Assembly (NCBI RefSeq): GCF_907164915.1
Contig: NC_061866.1
Coordinates: 52,511,113 to 52,575,112, forward strand
Direction: 5' to 3'
From: Impatiens glandulifera
Lineage: Eukaryota; Streptophyta; Magnoliopsida; Ericales; Balsaminaceae
Length of the DNA stretch: 64,000 nt
A program made the translations under genes and the position numbers. Numbering within the stretch: the stretch's first letter is position 1; every line of letters begins with the position of its first letter. Below the pieces are notes generated by a model. That model worked only from the letters and a program-made list of their open reading frames with translations, had not been told where the DNA came from and made no database searches. Positions 1 through 14,977 of this stretch are shown here, piece by piece.

Positions 1-1410
1 ATACTACCTAAAGATTATGTCAAAACACTTACATTGTTCCAACTACCCAAATAGTATTTGCTTTATTTTGATTGCCTTTAAAAATTCTTGCCATTCCAAA
101 ATCCGAGATTTTAGGATTCAACTCATTATCTAACAAAACATTGCTAGCTTTCAAGTCCCCGTGAATTATCCTCAACCGAGAATCTTGATGAAGATAAACC
201 ATTCCCTTTGTAATTCCCAAGATGATGTTATACCGTTTCTCTCAATTTAGTTGAGAACATTTCTCTTCATCTACATCAAAATTTTAGATGTACATTAACT
301 TTATATTTGCTTGATTAAAATATGATAATTTGGTCACGTACCGAAAATGAATGAGTCCAAGCCTTTATTCGGTAATTATTCATATACGAGAACCTTCTCA
401 TGATGTTCAACACAACATCCTAACAATCTCACCAAATTTCTATGTTGAAGTTTGGCAATTATTGAAACTTCATTCTTAAACTCTTCCACACCTTGATGTG
501 AACTTTTGGCTAATCTTTTTACAGCAATCTCCACTCCATCCTTTAAACATCCCTGCATTAATTTAAGTAGTATATATATTGATTAATCAAGAAACTAATT
601 AGATTTATCGTAGATAGACATTGTATGTACCTTATAAACCGTGCCAAATCCGCCTTGTCCGAGTTTATTTGAAATGAAAAAATTGTTTGTGGCTGCAACA
701 ATGGTCCTAAGTTCGAAAAATGGGAAATCCTCAAAAAGCTTTCCTGTTGTGGAAGGTTCAATCGATGAACTGTTAGCTGGAGTAAGCAGTATTTGTCTTT
801 CCTTTATCTTTCTCTCTGTATTAATTATTAATATTGAGTTAATTCTCAATAAAAATAAAGTCATCCAATAAAATAATAATTAAGATATTTATTATATAGT
901 GTGAAATAGGAATTTACAAACTGTTTGTGGGCAGAAACCGAACAAAATTGAAGGAGCTCGAATATAATGTAACTTTTTTTCTCAAACTGTTTATATTAAA
1001 ACCACTAAACTATTAATATATTATATGTTTAGTATTTTTGGAAAGAGGTAAAAGTTTACTTATTTACCTTTTCTCCTTTTAACCATTATGAACCAGTAAA
1101 CCATAAGTAGGACACCAATAGCTAATGCTATAGAGGTAAAGATCACAATTATGTAAACCATTTGTTGTTTATTCCTGACCTTAACTGACCGCTGCGACTT
1201 CAAATATTCAGCTGAAAATTTGATAGAAATTGTGATTTCCTATTAGTTTTTCTTTCAATTTTTTAATGTTTTTGTCGTTGAGCTTAAACGCACCTAATTC
1301 TATGGCAGTGACGCGTAGGTAGTGGTTCTGGCCTCCACCTTGAACGAGTCTGATATCGAGCAATTCTCCGTGCCAAGTTATACAGTGATCAGGATCTTCA
1401 GCACTTGCGT
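1..1410 (-). pseudogene. Left-edge remnant of a G-type lectin receptor-like kinase (copy A, minus half)
   Basis: Remnant of an S-receptor-like kinase gene read on the minus strand; its last two exons would lie outside the window. Visible in gene order: tail of the PAN/apple-coding exon (1294-1410, reading CITWHGELL), exon 2 with the membrane segment (1068-1211), exon 3 ending in the Gly-rich loop [10 protein letters not shown] (631-815), exon 4 with AVKRL (342-552) and exon 5 with the catalytic loop (33-270). Exon sizes (144, 185, 211, 238) and splice sites match intact copies. Lesions: a TAC-to-TAA stop in exon 4 (about 376-378, after LVYE), HRD changed to HGD in exon 5, and exon 1 cut at about 1410, where it abuts an oppositely oriented kinase piece. 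The ectodomain is gone. The stop and the truncation make a working receptor very unlikely. Confidence 0.85.
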
Positions 1411-2555
<1,145 letters not shown>

Positions 2556-2699
2556 TTTATGTTAAAAAGGCTGAAAATTATTTCAAATGAAACATTATTT
2601 GGCTAACCTAGACTCATCCGTCCCTCGCATTACAACAAACTCGTGAGATCATTGTAATGTCATGTGTACCCCTTATTTGATTATTTTCTTCCAATAGTA

Positions 2700-4050
2700 T
2701 TCTCCTTTTAATACAAATATCTATAGATTGATGAATAACAAGTCTTGAAAATATATACTCAACAATTTTGATCTTACTGAAAATTGGTATTTGGTTTATT
2801 TTTCTTCGTATTGGCTTAATTAAATATTATAATTTCAAAGAATAAATATTTATGAAATAATCTTGTATAAATTTTAATAATAAATTAAATACATTTTGTG
2901 GTTAGATTTTTATGGAATTATTTTATATGTCGTTAAAGTTTAGCCCATTCCACCTATTGCGACACTATATTTATCGTAAGCAACACTATTATGCGCCATT
3001 ATATCTTGTTTTTAAAGCCTTACTTTTCTTTTGGAAATGAAAATTGAATCAAACTTTTTGTTTAAAAGAAAAACATAGAGAAAATGAAAAGAAATTAAAG
3101 CCTCCAAAGAGATTTTTTTTTAGACAAAAACAATGCATCATAAATGGAAACAAAAGCTTTTAAATAGTAGAATTAGGTCTAACTTGATTCAATTTATTCA
3201 TTAAGCAATGAAATACATCTACTAGTATTCAATTTATTCAAATCCTTGGCATGGTGTATGTTTAATACATTTATTTATTATACATTATTATTTTATTTAT
3301 TTTAGATTATCCAGTTCTTATTAATTGACTACATACCTTGGTAAAGTATTATAAATAGACTATTAATGGGTAATTTGTATAAATATATAGCCATCGACCA
3401 CAATTTACTCCCCAGAGATTAAATAATGTTATTGGCATAGAAGATTCCATGCCATTGAAATATATGGTTCATAATATTGGCATTTATACGCCATTGAATA
3501 TTGACATGATTGACATGACTGGTTGAATATGATTTCTCATTTAAATAAAATTAAAAATTCTTTTACATGAAAATTAGTGATACCAGATATTGGATTTGTT
3601 TTGGTTATTTTAATATCATTTTATAATTTCTCTTATTTATTATATTATTTAATTTATTAATTAAAATAATATTTATTTTAAATTATTATATATTAATACT
3701 TTTTTTTAAGGTTTTTTATAAAAAAAATAATAATTACAATTTTCTTGAAATCATTATATTTAAATAACCCACTCCCCAAAAGTTATACCATTATTATAAC
3801 AATATATTAGATTAGCAAATAAGTTAGGCTGAATAAACAATATATTAGAAAATCACATGAATCATCAGACCTTAAATACTTTGATTTATTATTAAAATTG
3901 TTTACTAAACGTGTTTTTTGAAGTCAAATTAGGCCTATTTTGATGTATAGTTAAAAGTGATTTCGTCCAGAATTTTCAAGACTCACATTTAATCATGATT
4001 AACTTGCTTAAAGGAGGTTCTCTCACTTTTCATTTGTAAAATTAAATTTA
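2700..4050. other. Intergenic, upstream of RLK1
   Basis: AT-rich DNA with no coding signal. A stretch at about 3,415-3,560 recurs inverted at about 9,690-9,800, so part of the RLK1 upstream region was copied into the rearranged cluster. The RLK1 promoter should lie in the right part of this interval, but I cannot place a TATA box with confidence. Confidence 0.6.
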
Positions 4051-4054
4051 AATC

Positions 4055-7000
4055 ATGGGATTCTCAATTCTTCTTCTTCTTCTTCTTGTGGTGCTTCTGC
4101 TTCTCTCTCTTTTTGGATACTGCAACTCTCTAGACACCATAACCGTCAACAACCCATTAAAGGACGACGGCAGCTTGATCGTCTCCAACGGTGGGATCTT
4201 TGGCCTTGGATTCTTCAGCCCCGGCAAGTCATCCACTAACCGATATGTCGGAATTTGGTACTTATTCTCCAACCAAACCGTCGTCTGGGTTGCCAACAGA
4301 GACAACCCTGTTCCTGATTCCTCCGGCGTTCTCTCCCTAGATAGAACAGGAAACCTTGTAATCCTCTCCTCCTCATCCGGACCAGACCCAGTCTGGTCAA
4401 CCAATGTCAACTCAACCTCGGGCTCAGGGAATCAGGTTTCTTGTCAACTTTTGGATACAGGGAACTTGAAATTGGTTGACGGAGAGGAAGAAACGGTAGT
4501 ATGGCAGAGCTTCGATCATCCCACAGATACATGGCTTCCATTCATGAAACTGGGTCTGGACAGAAAGACAGGTCTAAACCGGTTCCTTACTTCATGGAAA
4601 TCTGAAGATGATCCCGGAACAGGGGAATCGGTTTACAAACTAGATATTACCGAGTCGCCGGAGTTGATCTACCAACAGGGTGCGAATCGGATATGGAGAA
4701 CCGGACCGTGGATCGGGAAAGGTTGGGTGGGAGTAACCCCTGCGGTGATGAATCAATTTAATTTCAATGTGAGTTTCATGGACACCGAAGATGAGGTATC
4801 GGTTATGTATAGAATGTTTAACGAATCGGTTCATTCGAGGCTGGTGGTGAATGGGTCCGGTGTTCTCCAGAGAGTGACATGGCAAGAGGACAATCATCGG
4901 TGGTATGCGATTTGGTCATCGGCCAATTTGGAAGCTTGTAACAAGTACAGTCAATGCGGGGCTTATGGCAATTGCGACCCAGAAACAACCACGAGGACTT
5001 TTGAGTGTACGTGCCTACCTGGATTTGAGCCAAAGTCAAAGGATAACTGGTATATAACAGGAGATGGTTCGGGCGGGTGTGTGAGAAAGAATGGTCGGAC
5101 GTCGGTTTGTGGGAAAGGAGACGGGTTTTGGAAGGTGGAGCGAGCTAAGTCACCGGATACCATAGTTGCTCGCCTGAACCGGGGCATGGGATTAGAAGCA
5201 TGTAGAGAACAATGTCTGAATAATTGCACTTGCACAGCTTATGCAAGTACTAGTAGTACTGCAGGGCAGGGTGAAAGTGGCGGTGGCGGTGGCGGCCGCG
5301 GTTGCATAACCTGGTATGGAGAATTGATGGACACAAGAATCATGCCGGATGGTGGCCAGGATTTGTATGTTCGCGTCGATGCAATTGATTTAGGTCAGCA
5401 ATCATTGTCTCAAAAGTTTCTTTTCTTTTTTTAGAAAGTGGCCAATCTTAAATTTGGATATTCCAAAGGTTTTGTTACTACCACAAAAAAAAATGTATAG
5501 ATCCTTTGCTCCCTCTTCCCTCCTCTCACACAGGGGATTTTTTTAGTAACATAAAGTTGCAAGTCTTATCTTTATTAGTGTTCATAGGATGTTCATCACC
5601 ACCTGGTCACATATTTTGTTGAGAATGGATAAATCATGCACTTGTCTTGTATCTATTTACAGCTGAATATTTGAAGTTACAAAAATCTAAGGGGCGACGT
5701 ATTAAAGTGGCATACATTATTGTGGCCTCCATCTCCATATTATTAGCCCTTTGTGCACTATATTGGTTGATAATGGTTAAACGGAGAAAAGGTAATTCTT
5801 AAAATATTTTCTACTAAAAATTATTTCATTTTTTATGGTTATAAATATATATATATATATCACATTAACATTGTAACCATATATAATGAAAATACAGATA
5901 GAAAGAGAAAAGAACGTAACATATTGCTTACTCCTACCGATGGCTCAACAAATGAATGTTGGTCAACCGAAAAGTCGCTGAATGATTTTCCCTTTTTCGA
6001 TCTCAATACGATTGTTATAGCGACTGATAACTTTTCCATTTCCAACAAACTGGGAGAAGGCGGGTTTGGCTCAGTTTATAAGGTTCTTGTATATAATAAA
6101 CATTTTTTTAAAATAGTTAATGTTTGAAGACTCGAATTTATGATAATGATGAGTTATTGTGCGCAACAATTTACTTTCTTGCTTAATCAATTTTGTCACT
6201 CTATGTAGGGACGTTTAAAGAATGGATTAAATATTGCAGTTAAAAGGCTTGCGAAAAGTTCAAATCAAGGAGTGGAAGAATTTAAAAATGAAGTTTCTTT
6301 AATTGTCAAACTCCAACATAGGAATTTAGTGAGGCTCTTAGGATGTTGTGTTCAACAAAATGAGAAAATGCTCGTATATGAATACTTGTCAAATAAGGGC
6401 TTGGACTCTTTTATATTCGGTATGTGACCATTTACATTTATTTTACAAGTTTAACTATCTATAATGTTTTTCTATACCGACTAAAGGTTAAGTACGAATA
6501 CAATATGGATGCAGATGAAGATAAATGTTCTCTACTTGATTGGGAGAAACGGTTTAACATCATTTTGGGGATCGTAAAAGGAATGGTATACCTTCACCAA
6601 GACTCTCGATTGAGAATAATCCATAGAGACTTAAAAACTAGCAATGTTTTGTTAGATGATGGGTTGAATCCAAAAATCTCAGATTTTGGAATGGCTAAAA
6701 TTTTTAGAGGTGACCAGATGGAAGAAAACACAAAAAGAGTAGTTGGAACATAGTAAGTGTTTTGATATAATCTTATATTATTGTGCTTCAAATTTAAAAT
6801 GATTTTTTACCAAAATGTTTTCATGATGTAATTTGCAGTGGTTATATGTCTCCAGAATATGCTATGAGAGGATTATACTCAGTCAAATCTGATGTATTCA
6901 GCTTCGGTGTTATATTACTCGAAATTATAAGTGGAAGAAAAAATAACAGCTACTATCAAGAGAACACGATTAATTTGATTGGACATGTATGTTATACTAG

Positions 7001-7372
7001 ATATGTTCCTAATTATAACACAATTAATTGATGCTAATATCTATATCTTATCATTTCATTTTTCAGGCTTGGGCCAAATGGAATGAAGGTAAGATTTTTG
7101 ATATAATTGATTCGAGGATGGGTGATTCATGGCCACGAGAAGAAGTTTTGAGAAGTTTTCAGATAGGGCTTCTATGCGTACAAGAACAAGCTTTTGAGAG
7201 ACCAACAATGTCGGATGTTGCTTTCATGTTATGCAGAGAAATGGATTTACCTGCTCCAAAGCAACCAGCGTTCATCTTCGAAAAACATGACATGAATGTC
7301 CTCCATTCATCAACAAGTTTCAAAGCTAGCTCCATTAACAATATGACCATCACACAGATCAATGGTCGATGA
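4055..7372 (+). CDS. RLK1: G-type lectin S-receptor-like Ser/Thr kinase, intact
   Basis: Predicted plasma-membrane receptor kinase of 851 residues. Exons: 4055-5393, 5663-5791, 5898-6082, 6209-6419, 6515-6752, 6839-6986, 7067-7372; all joins keep frame and use GT-AG. Residues 1-25 are a Leu-rich signal peptide. Then come a bulb-type lectin domain ([13 protein letters not shown]), an S-locus glycoprotein region ([22 protein letters not shown]), a Cys-rich EGF-like stretch ([16 protein letters not shown]) and a PAN/apple domain ([11 protein letters not shown]). Exon 2 encodes the membrane helix followed by KRRK. The kinase has [31 protein letters not shown] and SPEYAM, so it is an active-type RD kinase. 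A Ser/Gly-rich expansion sits in the PAN domain near residue 405. The ATG at 4055 directly precedes the signal peptide. The C-terminal tail ITQING R matches the RKS1/At1g11410-like group. Ligand unknown. Confidence 0.92.
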
Positions 7373-9690
7373 CTTATGTTATATATATATAAATGTTGTG
7401 ATTTGAGTATAAACGGGTCAGATTGTTTGTTTTTGTAATAGCTTGATACATTTAATAAATCACACTTTCATTTAGTCATTTTATACCTAAAATTATTTTA
7501 TAGTATCTTCTAGAAAGGATATCTATTTAAAAATGTTACAGAAGGATAATAGTTATTTATAGTTATTAAATTTATGAAAAATGACTTTTATTTTATTAAT
7601 GCAAGGCTTCATATAGATCACAAAATATGTCTGTTAAGTAAGACATAAAAATTTTCAAATTATGACATTAGTGGTCAAATTGGAAAAAACGAGACTTCAA
7701 AAAATAGCAAATCCACACTATCTTAATATATTAATTTTCTCTACTTTCATTTGAAAAAAATGGTTTCATTATGTTCATTTTCTTTTTTCTTTCATTTCTG
7801 GAAAAAAAATATTGGCATGGGTTGAATTGAAAAAAAAGGTGTTAAATTATTTAAATTAAGTAATTTATATTTGCTTTTTTTTTTTATTTTATTCGAATTT
7901 GTTTTATCTCTCATGTATATAGTACGTAGTTTTTAAAGTCCTCAAGTATTATCAATTTTGTGATTTTAATATATTAATATTAATTAAGAATAAGTTGAGA
8001 CTACGTACGTAAGCTGTTATACTTATAAGAAAAACATGTTCACAAACTAATATTCTTCATCACCAATTACCATTGGATTATTTAAAAAATAATCTTAATA
8101 TTTATAATTATATAATTCAATGAGGTCCTTTTCCATTTTGACTTGGTTAACCTTGTTTTCTCTTACTGTCCCACTTCATTTAATACATTTTTTTTATACC
8201 AAAAACAATATTAAAACTACATGACTAATGTTTTTAATAATTTATTTAGAGATCTTTAATTAATTTTCTATCCATCCTTCTACGTGTGATTTTTCTCATG
8301 GCGTTTATTACTTCATTGCCATTCGACCGCAATCTCTTTCTAAATGAAAAATATTTTCTTAACTTCCAATTACAAACATACACCTCTCTCCGTGTTTGAC
8401 CAAATCAATACCTAACAAAAACATTATTAGAAATGAAACATGTAATTTACATTTTTTTTAATAAGAATTTATTCCCTTACAAGAGATTAAATATAAATAC
8501 ATTACTATCCCAACCACTTAAAAACACCATATAATTGACCCCTCCTTAGGTTTAATATATTTAAAAGAAATTTAATAAATTAATGTAATACATAAATAAT
8601 TACACAATATATATTCATGCTAATTGGAAGAGAAGGTGAAGGATAGAGATGAAGTAATTAAATAAGAAAATATTAGATGAAATAATTAAATAAGAAAATA
8701 TTAGATGAGATTATCTTAGATGTGAACATTTGATTAACTATTTTGGTTTGAATTAAATTTAGATTTAGTTTAATTATGATTGAATTTGAATAATTCAATT
8801 AATCCAAAATAATTTGAATTAAAATTCATAATATACTTAATTCACTTTTTTATTTTTTTTATTAAATATAAATAAAATAAAAGAATTAAGTATAAAAAAA
8901 ATATTATTAAATAATTTCAAGTCCACCTCTACAAAAAAAACAATAATATATATGTAACATTATAACATTAATTATAACATTAAAATGCACATCTACATTC
9001 AATCTAATTAATTTCTTGATTAATTAATTTATGCCCTTCTTTTGTTTATTAAATTCTTAAATTTATTTTTATTATAAAAAATATCCATGTATATTAAAAG
9101 ATATCATAAGAATCGTTGAATATGATATAAAAAAATAAAATAAAATATTAAAAAAGTCACAAAAACATGAAAATAAGAAAAGAATAGAAACACAATTTTA
9201 TTCGGCGCAAAATCGAGTTTTTCTTACTATATTGCGAACTTGAAGAATTTTAAACCTCAAGTTGACCTATTGATTATCTCAATTTGGAGCCTAAAGTATA
9301 TATATTTGGGACCTGTTTTTCTTTGAGTTTGATTGATATTTTCACTTAATTAATTAACTTATCATTACATTCTTTTTTATTGTGACTTGTATTAAACTAG
9401 GTTTGCATAGATAAGGTATTTTACCCATGATTAATACAATTTTTCTCTATTGAAAAAAATATTCCCTATAAAAGAAGTATTCTAATATAATTCAAAGTAG
9501 AACAAGTCTACTTGAAAACTTCAACTAAATGACAAGTCTAGTAGTCATATTTAATGTGGGATCTTTTATGTACAAAATGTAGTCGTTTAAAATATATTTA
9601 TATTAGTCGTGTGAACGAATGTAATTATGTATACACAAGCTAATGTAATATTTAAATGATTTTCATTAAATAAGGACCATAATTGTGAAT
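7373..9690. other. Intergenic, AT-rich
   Basis: No gene visible. The first part is the RLK1 3' flank with a short (TA) run just after the stop. The right part (about 9,050-9,690) is duplicated at 17,750-18,670. Several A/T homopolymers; no clear transposon ends. Confidence 0.6.
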
Positions 9691-9720
9691 AAATCTTTAA
9701 TTTTATTTTGCATGAGAAAT
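9050..9720. repeat. Intergenic segment duplicated at 17,750-18,670
   Basis: Both copies share, in the same order and strand, a block around cttgaagaattttaaac followed by 'caagttgacc', 'atctcaatttggag', a 'ttttacccat' stretch, 'attccctataaaagaagta' and 'acttgaaaacttcaacta', ending in a similar 'ggaccataattgtga' stretch. The copies differ by many small indels, so the duplication is not very recent. Each copy lies on the outer side of the palindromic RLK block (9,925-16,987). Confidence 0.75.
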
Positions 9721-9804
9721 CATATTCAAATAGTCATGTGAATAGTTATTGACTTATAAATGCCAATATATTTATATGGCAATAACATTATTTAACCAAT
9801 TTCA

Positions 9805-9900
9805 AGTTCCCTGTATCCAAAAGATGACAAGAAAACTGATTCCCTAAGGCTGAGTTGACATTGTCCAACCAAACAGGGTCTGAACCGGATGAGGAGGATC
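9805..9900 (-). pseudogene. Scrap of a bulb-type lectin exon
   Basis: Read on the minus strand, this encodes a piece like SGSDPVW followed by [11 protein letters not shown], which aligns with the lectin part of RLK1 (near 4375-4480) and RLK2 (near 20510-20610). No start, flanking exons or further lectin sequence is present. Immediately right, at about 9,899-9,921, is a shorter plus-strand scrap resembling the DTWLPF codons of RLK1 (4524-4544), then intron 3 and exon 4 of a kinase copy. The interval is a junction patchwork with no coding capacity. Confidence 0.7.
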
Positions 9901-9924
9901 GAGATACTTGGCTTCCATTCAATA

Positions 9925-10700
9925 TATATACTACTTAAATTAATGCAGGGATGTTTAAAGGATGGGGTAGAGATTACTGTGAAAAGATTAGCGAAAAGTT
10001 CACATCAAGGCGTGGAAGAGTTTAAGAATGAAGTTTCGTTCATTGCCAAACTTCAACATAGAAATTTGGTGAGGTTGTTAGGATGTTGTGTTGAACATCA
10101 TGAGAAGGTTCTCGTATATAAATACTTACCAAATATAGGCTTGGACTCATTCATTTTCGGTACGTGGCCAAATTATCGTATTTTAATCAAGCAAATATAA
10201 AGTTAACTAAAATTTTGATGTAGATGAAGAGAAATGTTCTCAACTAAATTGGGAGAAACGGTATAACATCATTCTGGGAATTGCAAAGGGAATGGTTTAT
10301 CTTCACCAAGATTCTCGGTTGAGGATAATTCACAATGACTTGAAAACTAGCAATGTTTTGTTAGATAATGAGTTCAATCTTAAAATCTCGGATTTTGGAA
10401 TGGCAAGAATTTTTAAAGAAAATAAAAATGAAGCAAATACAATTAGGGTAGTTGGAACAATGTAAGTGTTTTGACATAATCTTTAGGTAGTATATATTTC
10501 AAATCCAAAATATCATATTCACCAAAATGTTGTGGTATGTATTACATTTGTAGTGTTTATATGCCTCCGGAATATGCTATGAGAGGAATATACTTGGTAA
10601 GATCTGATGTCTTCAGTTTCGGTGTTGTATTACTCGAGGTTATAAGTGGAAGGAAAAATAACAGTTATAATCAATAAAACACGATTAATTTAATCTGATT
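9925..10700 (+). pseudogene. RLK kinase fragment (copy D)
   Basis: Contains the end of intron 3, exon 4 (9949-10159, TVKRLAKSS), exon 5 (10224-10461) and most of exon 6 (from 10554) of an RLK. Exons 1-3 and 7 are missing. Lesions: the catalytic HRD reads [12 protein letters not shown] reads VYMPPEYAM, and exon 6 has an in-frame TAA at 10675-10677. The copy breaks off near 10,700 at the centre of a palindrome. Closest neighbour by sequence is the copy at 14,978-16,987. Nonfunctional. Confidence 0.85.
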
Positions 10701-11600
10701 ACAACCACTTATGCCCACTTATGCTATTACTTTGAAGTGATATATTTGATAACCAATATATATATATCACTTTAAAGTACTGGCATAAGTGGTTATAATG
10801 ATCAAACTTAATTATTTTATCACTACTTACATGTCCAATCAAATTAATCGTGTTCTCTGGATAGTAACTGTTATTTTTTCTTCCACTACCGAAACTGAAG
10901 ACATCAGATCGTATCGAGTATAGTCCTCCCATAGCATATTCCGGAGGTATATAACCACTACAAATGTAATACATACCACAATATTTTGGTGAATATGATA
11001 TTTTGGATTTGAAATATATACTACCTAAAGATTATGTCAAAACACTTACATTGTTCCAACTACCCTAATTGTATTTGCTTCATTTTGATTGCCTTTAAAA
11101 ATTCTTGCCATTCTAAAATCCGAGATTTTAGGATTCAACTCATTATCTAACAAAACATTGCTAGCTTTCAAGTCCCTGTGAATTATCCTCAATCGAGAAT
11201 CTTGGTGAAGATAAACCATTCCCTTTGCAATTTCCAAAATGATGTTATACCGTTTCTCCCAATTTAGTTGAGAACATTTCTCTTCATCTATATCAAAATT
11301 TTAATCAAAATTTTAGTTGTACGTTAACTTTATATTTGCTTAATTAAAATATGATAATTTGGTCACGTACCGAAAATGAATGAGTCCAAGCCTTTATTCG
11401 GTAAGTATTCATATACGAGAACCTTCTCATGATGTTCAACACAACATCCTAACAATCTCACCAAATTTCTATGTTGAAGTTTGGCAATTAACGAAACTTC
11501 ATTCTTAAACTCTTCCACACATTGATGTGAACTTTTGGCTAATCTTTTTACAGCAATCTCCCTTCCATCTTTTAAACATCCCTACATTAATTTAAGTAGT
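9925..11600. repeat. Palindrome 1: inverted repeat of RLK kinase exons
   Basis: Left arm about 9,925-10,746 (plus-strand exons 4-6) and right arm about 10,762-11,600 (the same exons on the minus strand), with a TA-rich spacer of about 15 bases. At the centre 'agtgatatat' is mirrored by 'atatatcact', and 'cacttatgc' by 'gcataagtg'. The left arm lacks about 40 bases at the exon 6 donor. Exon 5 edges mirror about position 10,755. Confidence 0.8.
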
Positions 11601-12429
11601 ATATATATTGATTAATCAAGAAACTAATTAGATTTATCGTAGATAGACATTGTATGTACCTTATAAACCGTGCCAAATCCGCCTTGTCCGAGTTTATTTG
11701 AAATGGAAAAATTGTTTGTGGCTGCAACAATGGTCCTAAGTTCGAAAAATGGGAAATCCTCAAAAGGCTTTCCTGTTGTGGAAGGTTCAATCGATGAACT
11801 GTTAGCTGGAGTAAGCAGTATTTGTCTTTCCTTTATCTTTCTCTCTGTATTAATTATTAATATTGAGTTAATTCTCAATAAAAATAAAGTCATCCAATAA
11901 AATAATAAGTAAGATACTTATTATATAGTGTGAAATAGGAATTTACAAACTGTTTGTGGGCAGAAACCGAACAAAATTGAAGGAGCTTGAATATAATGTA
12001 ACTTTTTTTCTCAAACTGTTTATATTAAAACCACTAAACTATTAATATATTATATGTTTAGTATTTTTGGAAAGAGGTAAAAGTTTACTTATTTACCTTT
12101 TCTCCTTTTAACCATTATGAACCAGTAAACCATAAGTAGGACACCAATAGCTAATGCTATAGAGGTAAAGATCACAATTATGTAAACCATTTGTTGTTTA
12201 TTCCTGACCGCTGCGACTTCAAATATTTAGCTGAAAATTTGATAGAAATTGTGATTTCCTATTAGTTTTTCTTTCAATTTTTTAATGTTTTTGTCGTTGA
12301 GCTTAAACGCACCTAATTCTATGGCAGCGACGCGTACGAAGAGGTTCTGGCCTCCACCTTGAACGAGTCTGATATCGAGCAATTCTCCGTGCCAAATTAT
12401 ACAGTGATCAGGATCTTCAGCACTTGCAG
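10831..12429 (-). pseudogene. RLK remnant (copy B, minus half)
   Basis: Minus-strand RLK copy: PAN tail (12313-12429), exon 2 membrane segment (about 12097-12230), exon 3 (11660-11844, [10 protein letters not shown]), exon 4 (11371-11581), exon 5 (11050-11287) and exon 6 (10831-10957). Exon 7 and almost all of the ectodomain are missing. Lesions: a 10-base deletion in exon 2 near 12,209 shifts the frame before the membrane helix, the activation-loop DFG reads DFR, and exon 6 has lost 21 bases (residues VVLLEVI after SFG). The acceptor before exon 4 is TAG where other copies have CAG. It is the same duplicated unit as 1-1410 but decayed independently. Nonfunctional. Confidence 0.85.
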
Positions 12430-13574
12430 AATAGATATTGCGGTTAAAAGACTAGCAAAAAATTCCGATCAAGGTACGGAAGAATTTAAGAATGAAGTTT
12501 CTTTAATAGTGAAACTTCAACATGAGAATTTAGTTAGGCTTTTAGGATGTTGTTTTCAACCGCATGAGAAGATGCTTATATATGAATACTTGCCAAATAA
12601 GGGATTGGACTCGTTCATTTTTGGTAAGTGACTAATTACTATTACTTGAATAATTTTCTTGAACGAATATATATGTCTTCTAATCATGGAAGATACAACT
12701 AATAAAACTTTGGTGTAGACGAAGATAAATGTTCTCTACTTAATTGGGAGAAACGATTCAACATCATTTTGAGAGTAGCAAGAGGAAGGATATACCTTCA
12801 CCGAGACTCGAGATTCAAAATAATTCATAGAGATTTAAAAGCATCCAATATTTTATTGGATAATGGATTGAACCCTAAAATCTCAGATTTTGGAATGGCT
12901 AGAATTTTTGGAGGTGATCAAATGGAAGCCAATACAAAAAGGGTAGTTGGAACATAGTAAGTGTTTTGACATAATGTTATAGTATTGTCCTTTACTCCAT
13001 CTTACAATTTTCATTAAAATATTCTAACATATATTTTTCAGTGGTTATATGTCTCCAGAATATGCTATAGAAGGACTATATTCAATAAAATCTGATGTCT
13101 TCAGCTTTGGTGTCATATTAGTTGGGATTATAAATGGGAGAAAAAATATAAATTAACATCAAGAGAACCCGATTAATTTGATAGGACATGTATGACATAC
13201 TAAAATAGTTTCATTAAGTATAGAACAATTAATTAAGGTGTATCATGGATTCATATATTCCATCTTTCAGGCTTGGGCATTATGGAACGAAGGTAAAGTC
13301 TTTGATATAATTGATTCGAAGATGGGTGATTCATGGAAAAACGAAGAAGTTTTGAGATGTTTTCAAATAGGGCTAATGTGTGCAAGAACTTGTTTTGGAC
13401 AGACCAACTATGTCAGATGTTGCTTTCATGCTATGCAAGGAAATGGCTTTACCTTCTCCCAAACAACCTGCTTTCATCCTCAATGGATATAAGATGAATG
13501 TCTTGGAATCACCAACATGTGTCAAAGTCATCTCGTTTAACAACCTTACCATCACCGAGATCAATGGTCGATGA
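12430..13574 (+). pseudogene. RLK kinase fragment (copy B, plus half)
   Basis: Plus-strand kinase half fused head-on to the copy B minus half at about 12,430. Partial exon 4 (12430-12623), exon 5 (12719-12956, [16 protein letters not shown]), exon 6 (13042-13189), exon 7 (about 13270-13574). Lesions: an in-frame TAA at 13154-13156 in exon 6 and a 2-base deletion near 13,373 in exon 7 (GLLCVQE frame lost). Exons 1-3 absent. It is the counterpart of 1411-2555, which lacks these lesions. Confidence 0.85.
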
Positions 13575-13832
13575 TTTATGTTAAAAGGCTGAAAAAATTT
13601 CAAATAAACATTCTTTCGGCTTACCTAGCCCTCCTTAGTCCCTCACATTACAACAAACTCGTGAGATCATTGTACTGTCATGTGTCTACACCTTATAATT
13701 TGAAGAAAATAAGGTGTAGACACATGACATTACAATGATCTCACGAGTTTGTTGTAATGTTGAGGAACGGATGAGTCTAGGTTAGCCAAAGAATGTTTCA
13801 TTTGAAATAATTTTCAGCCTTTTTAACATAAA

Positions 13833-14977
<1,145 letters not shown>

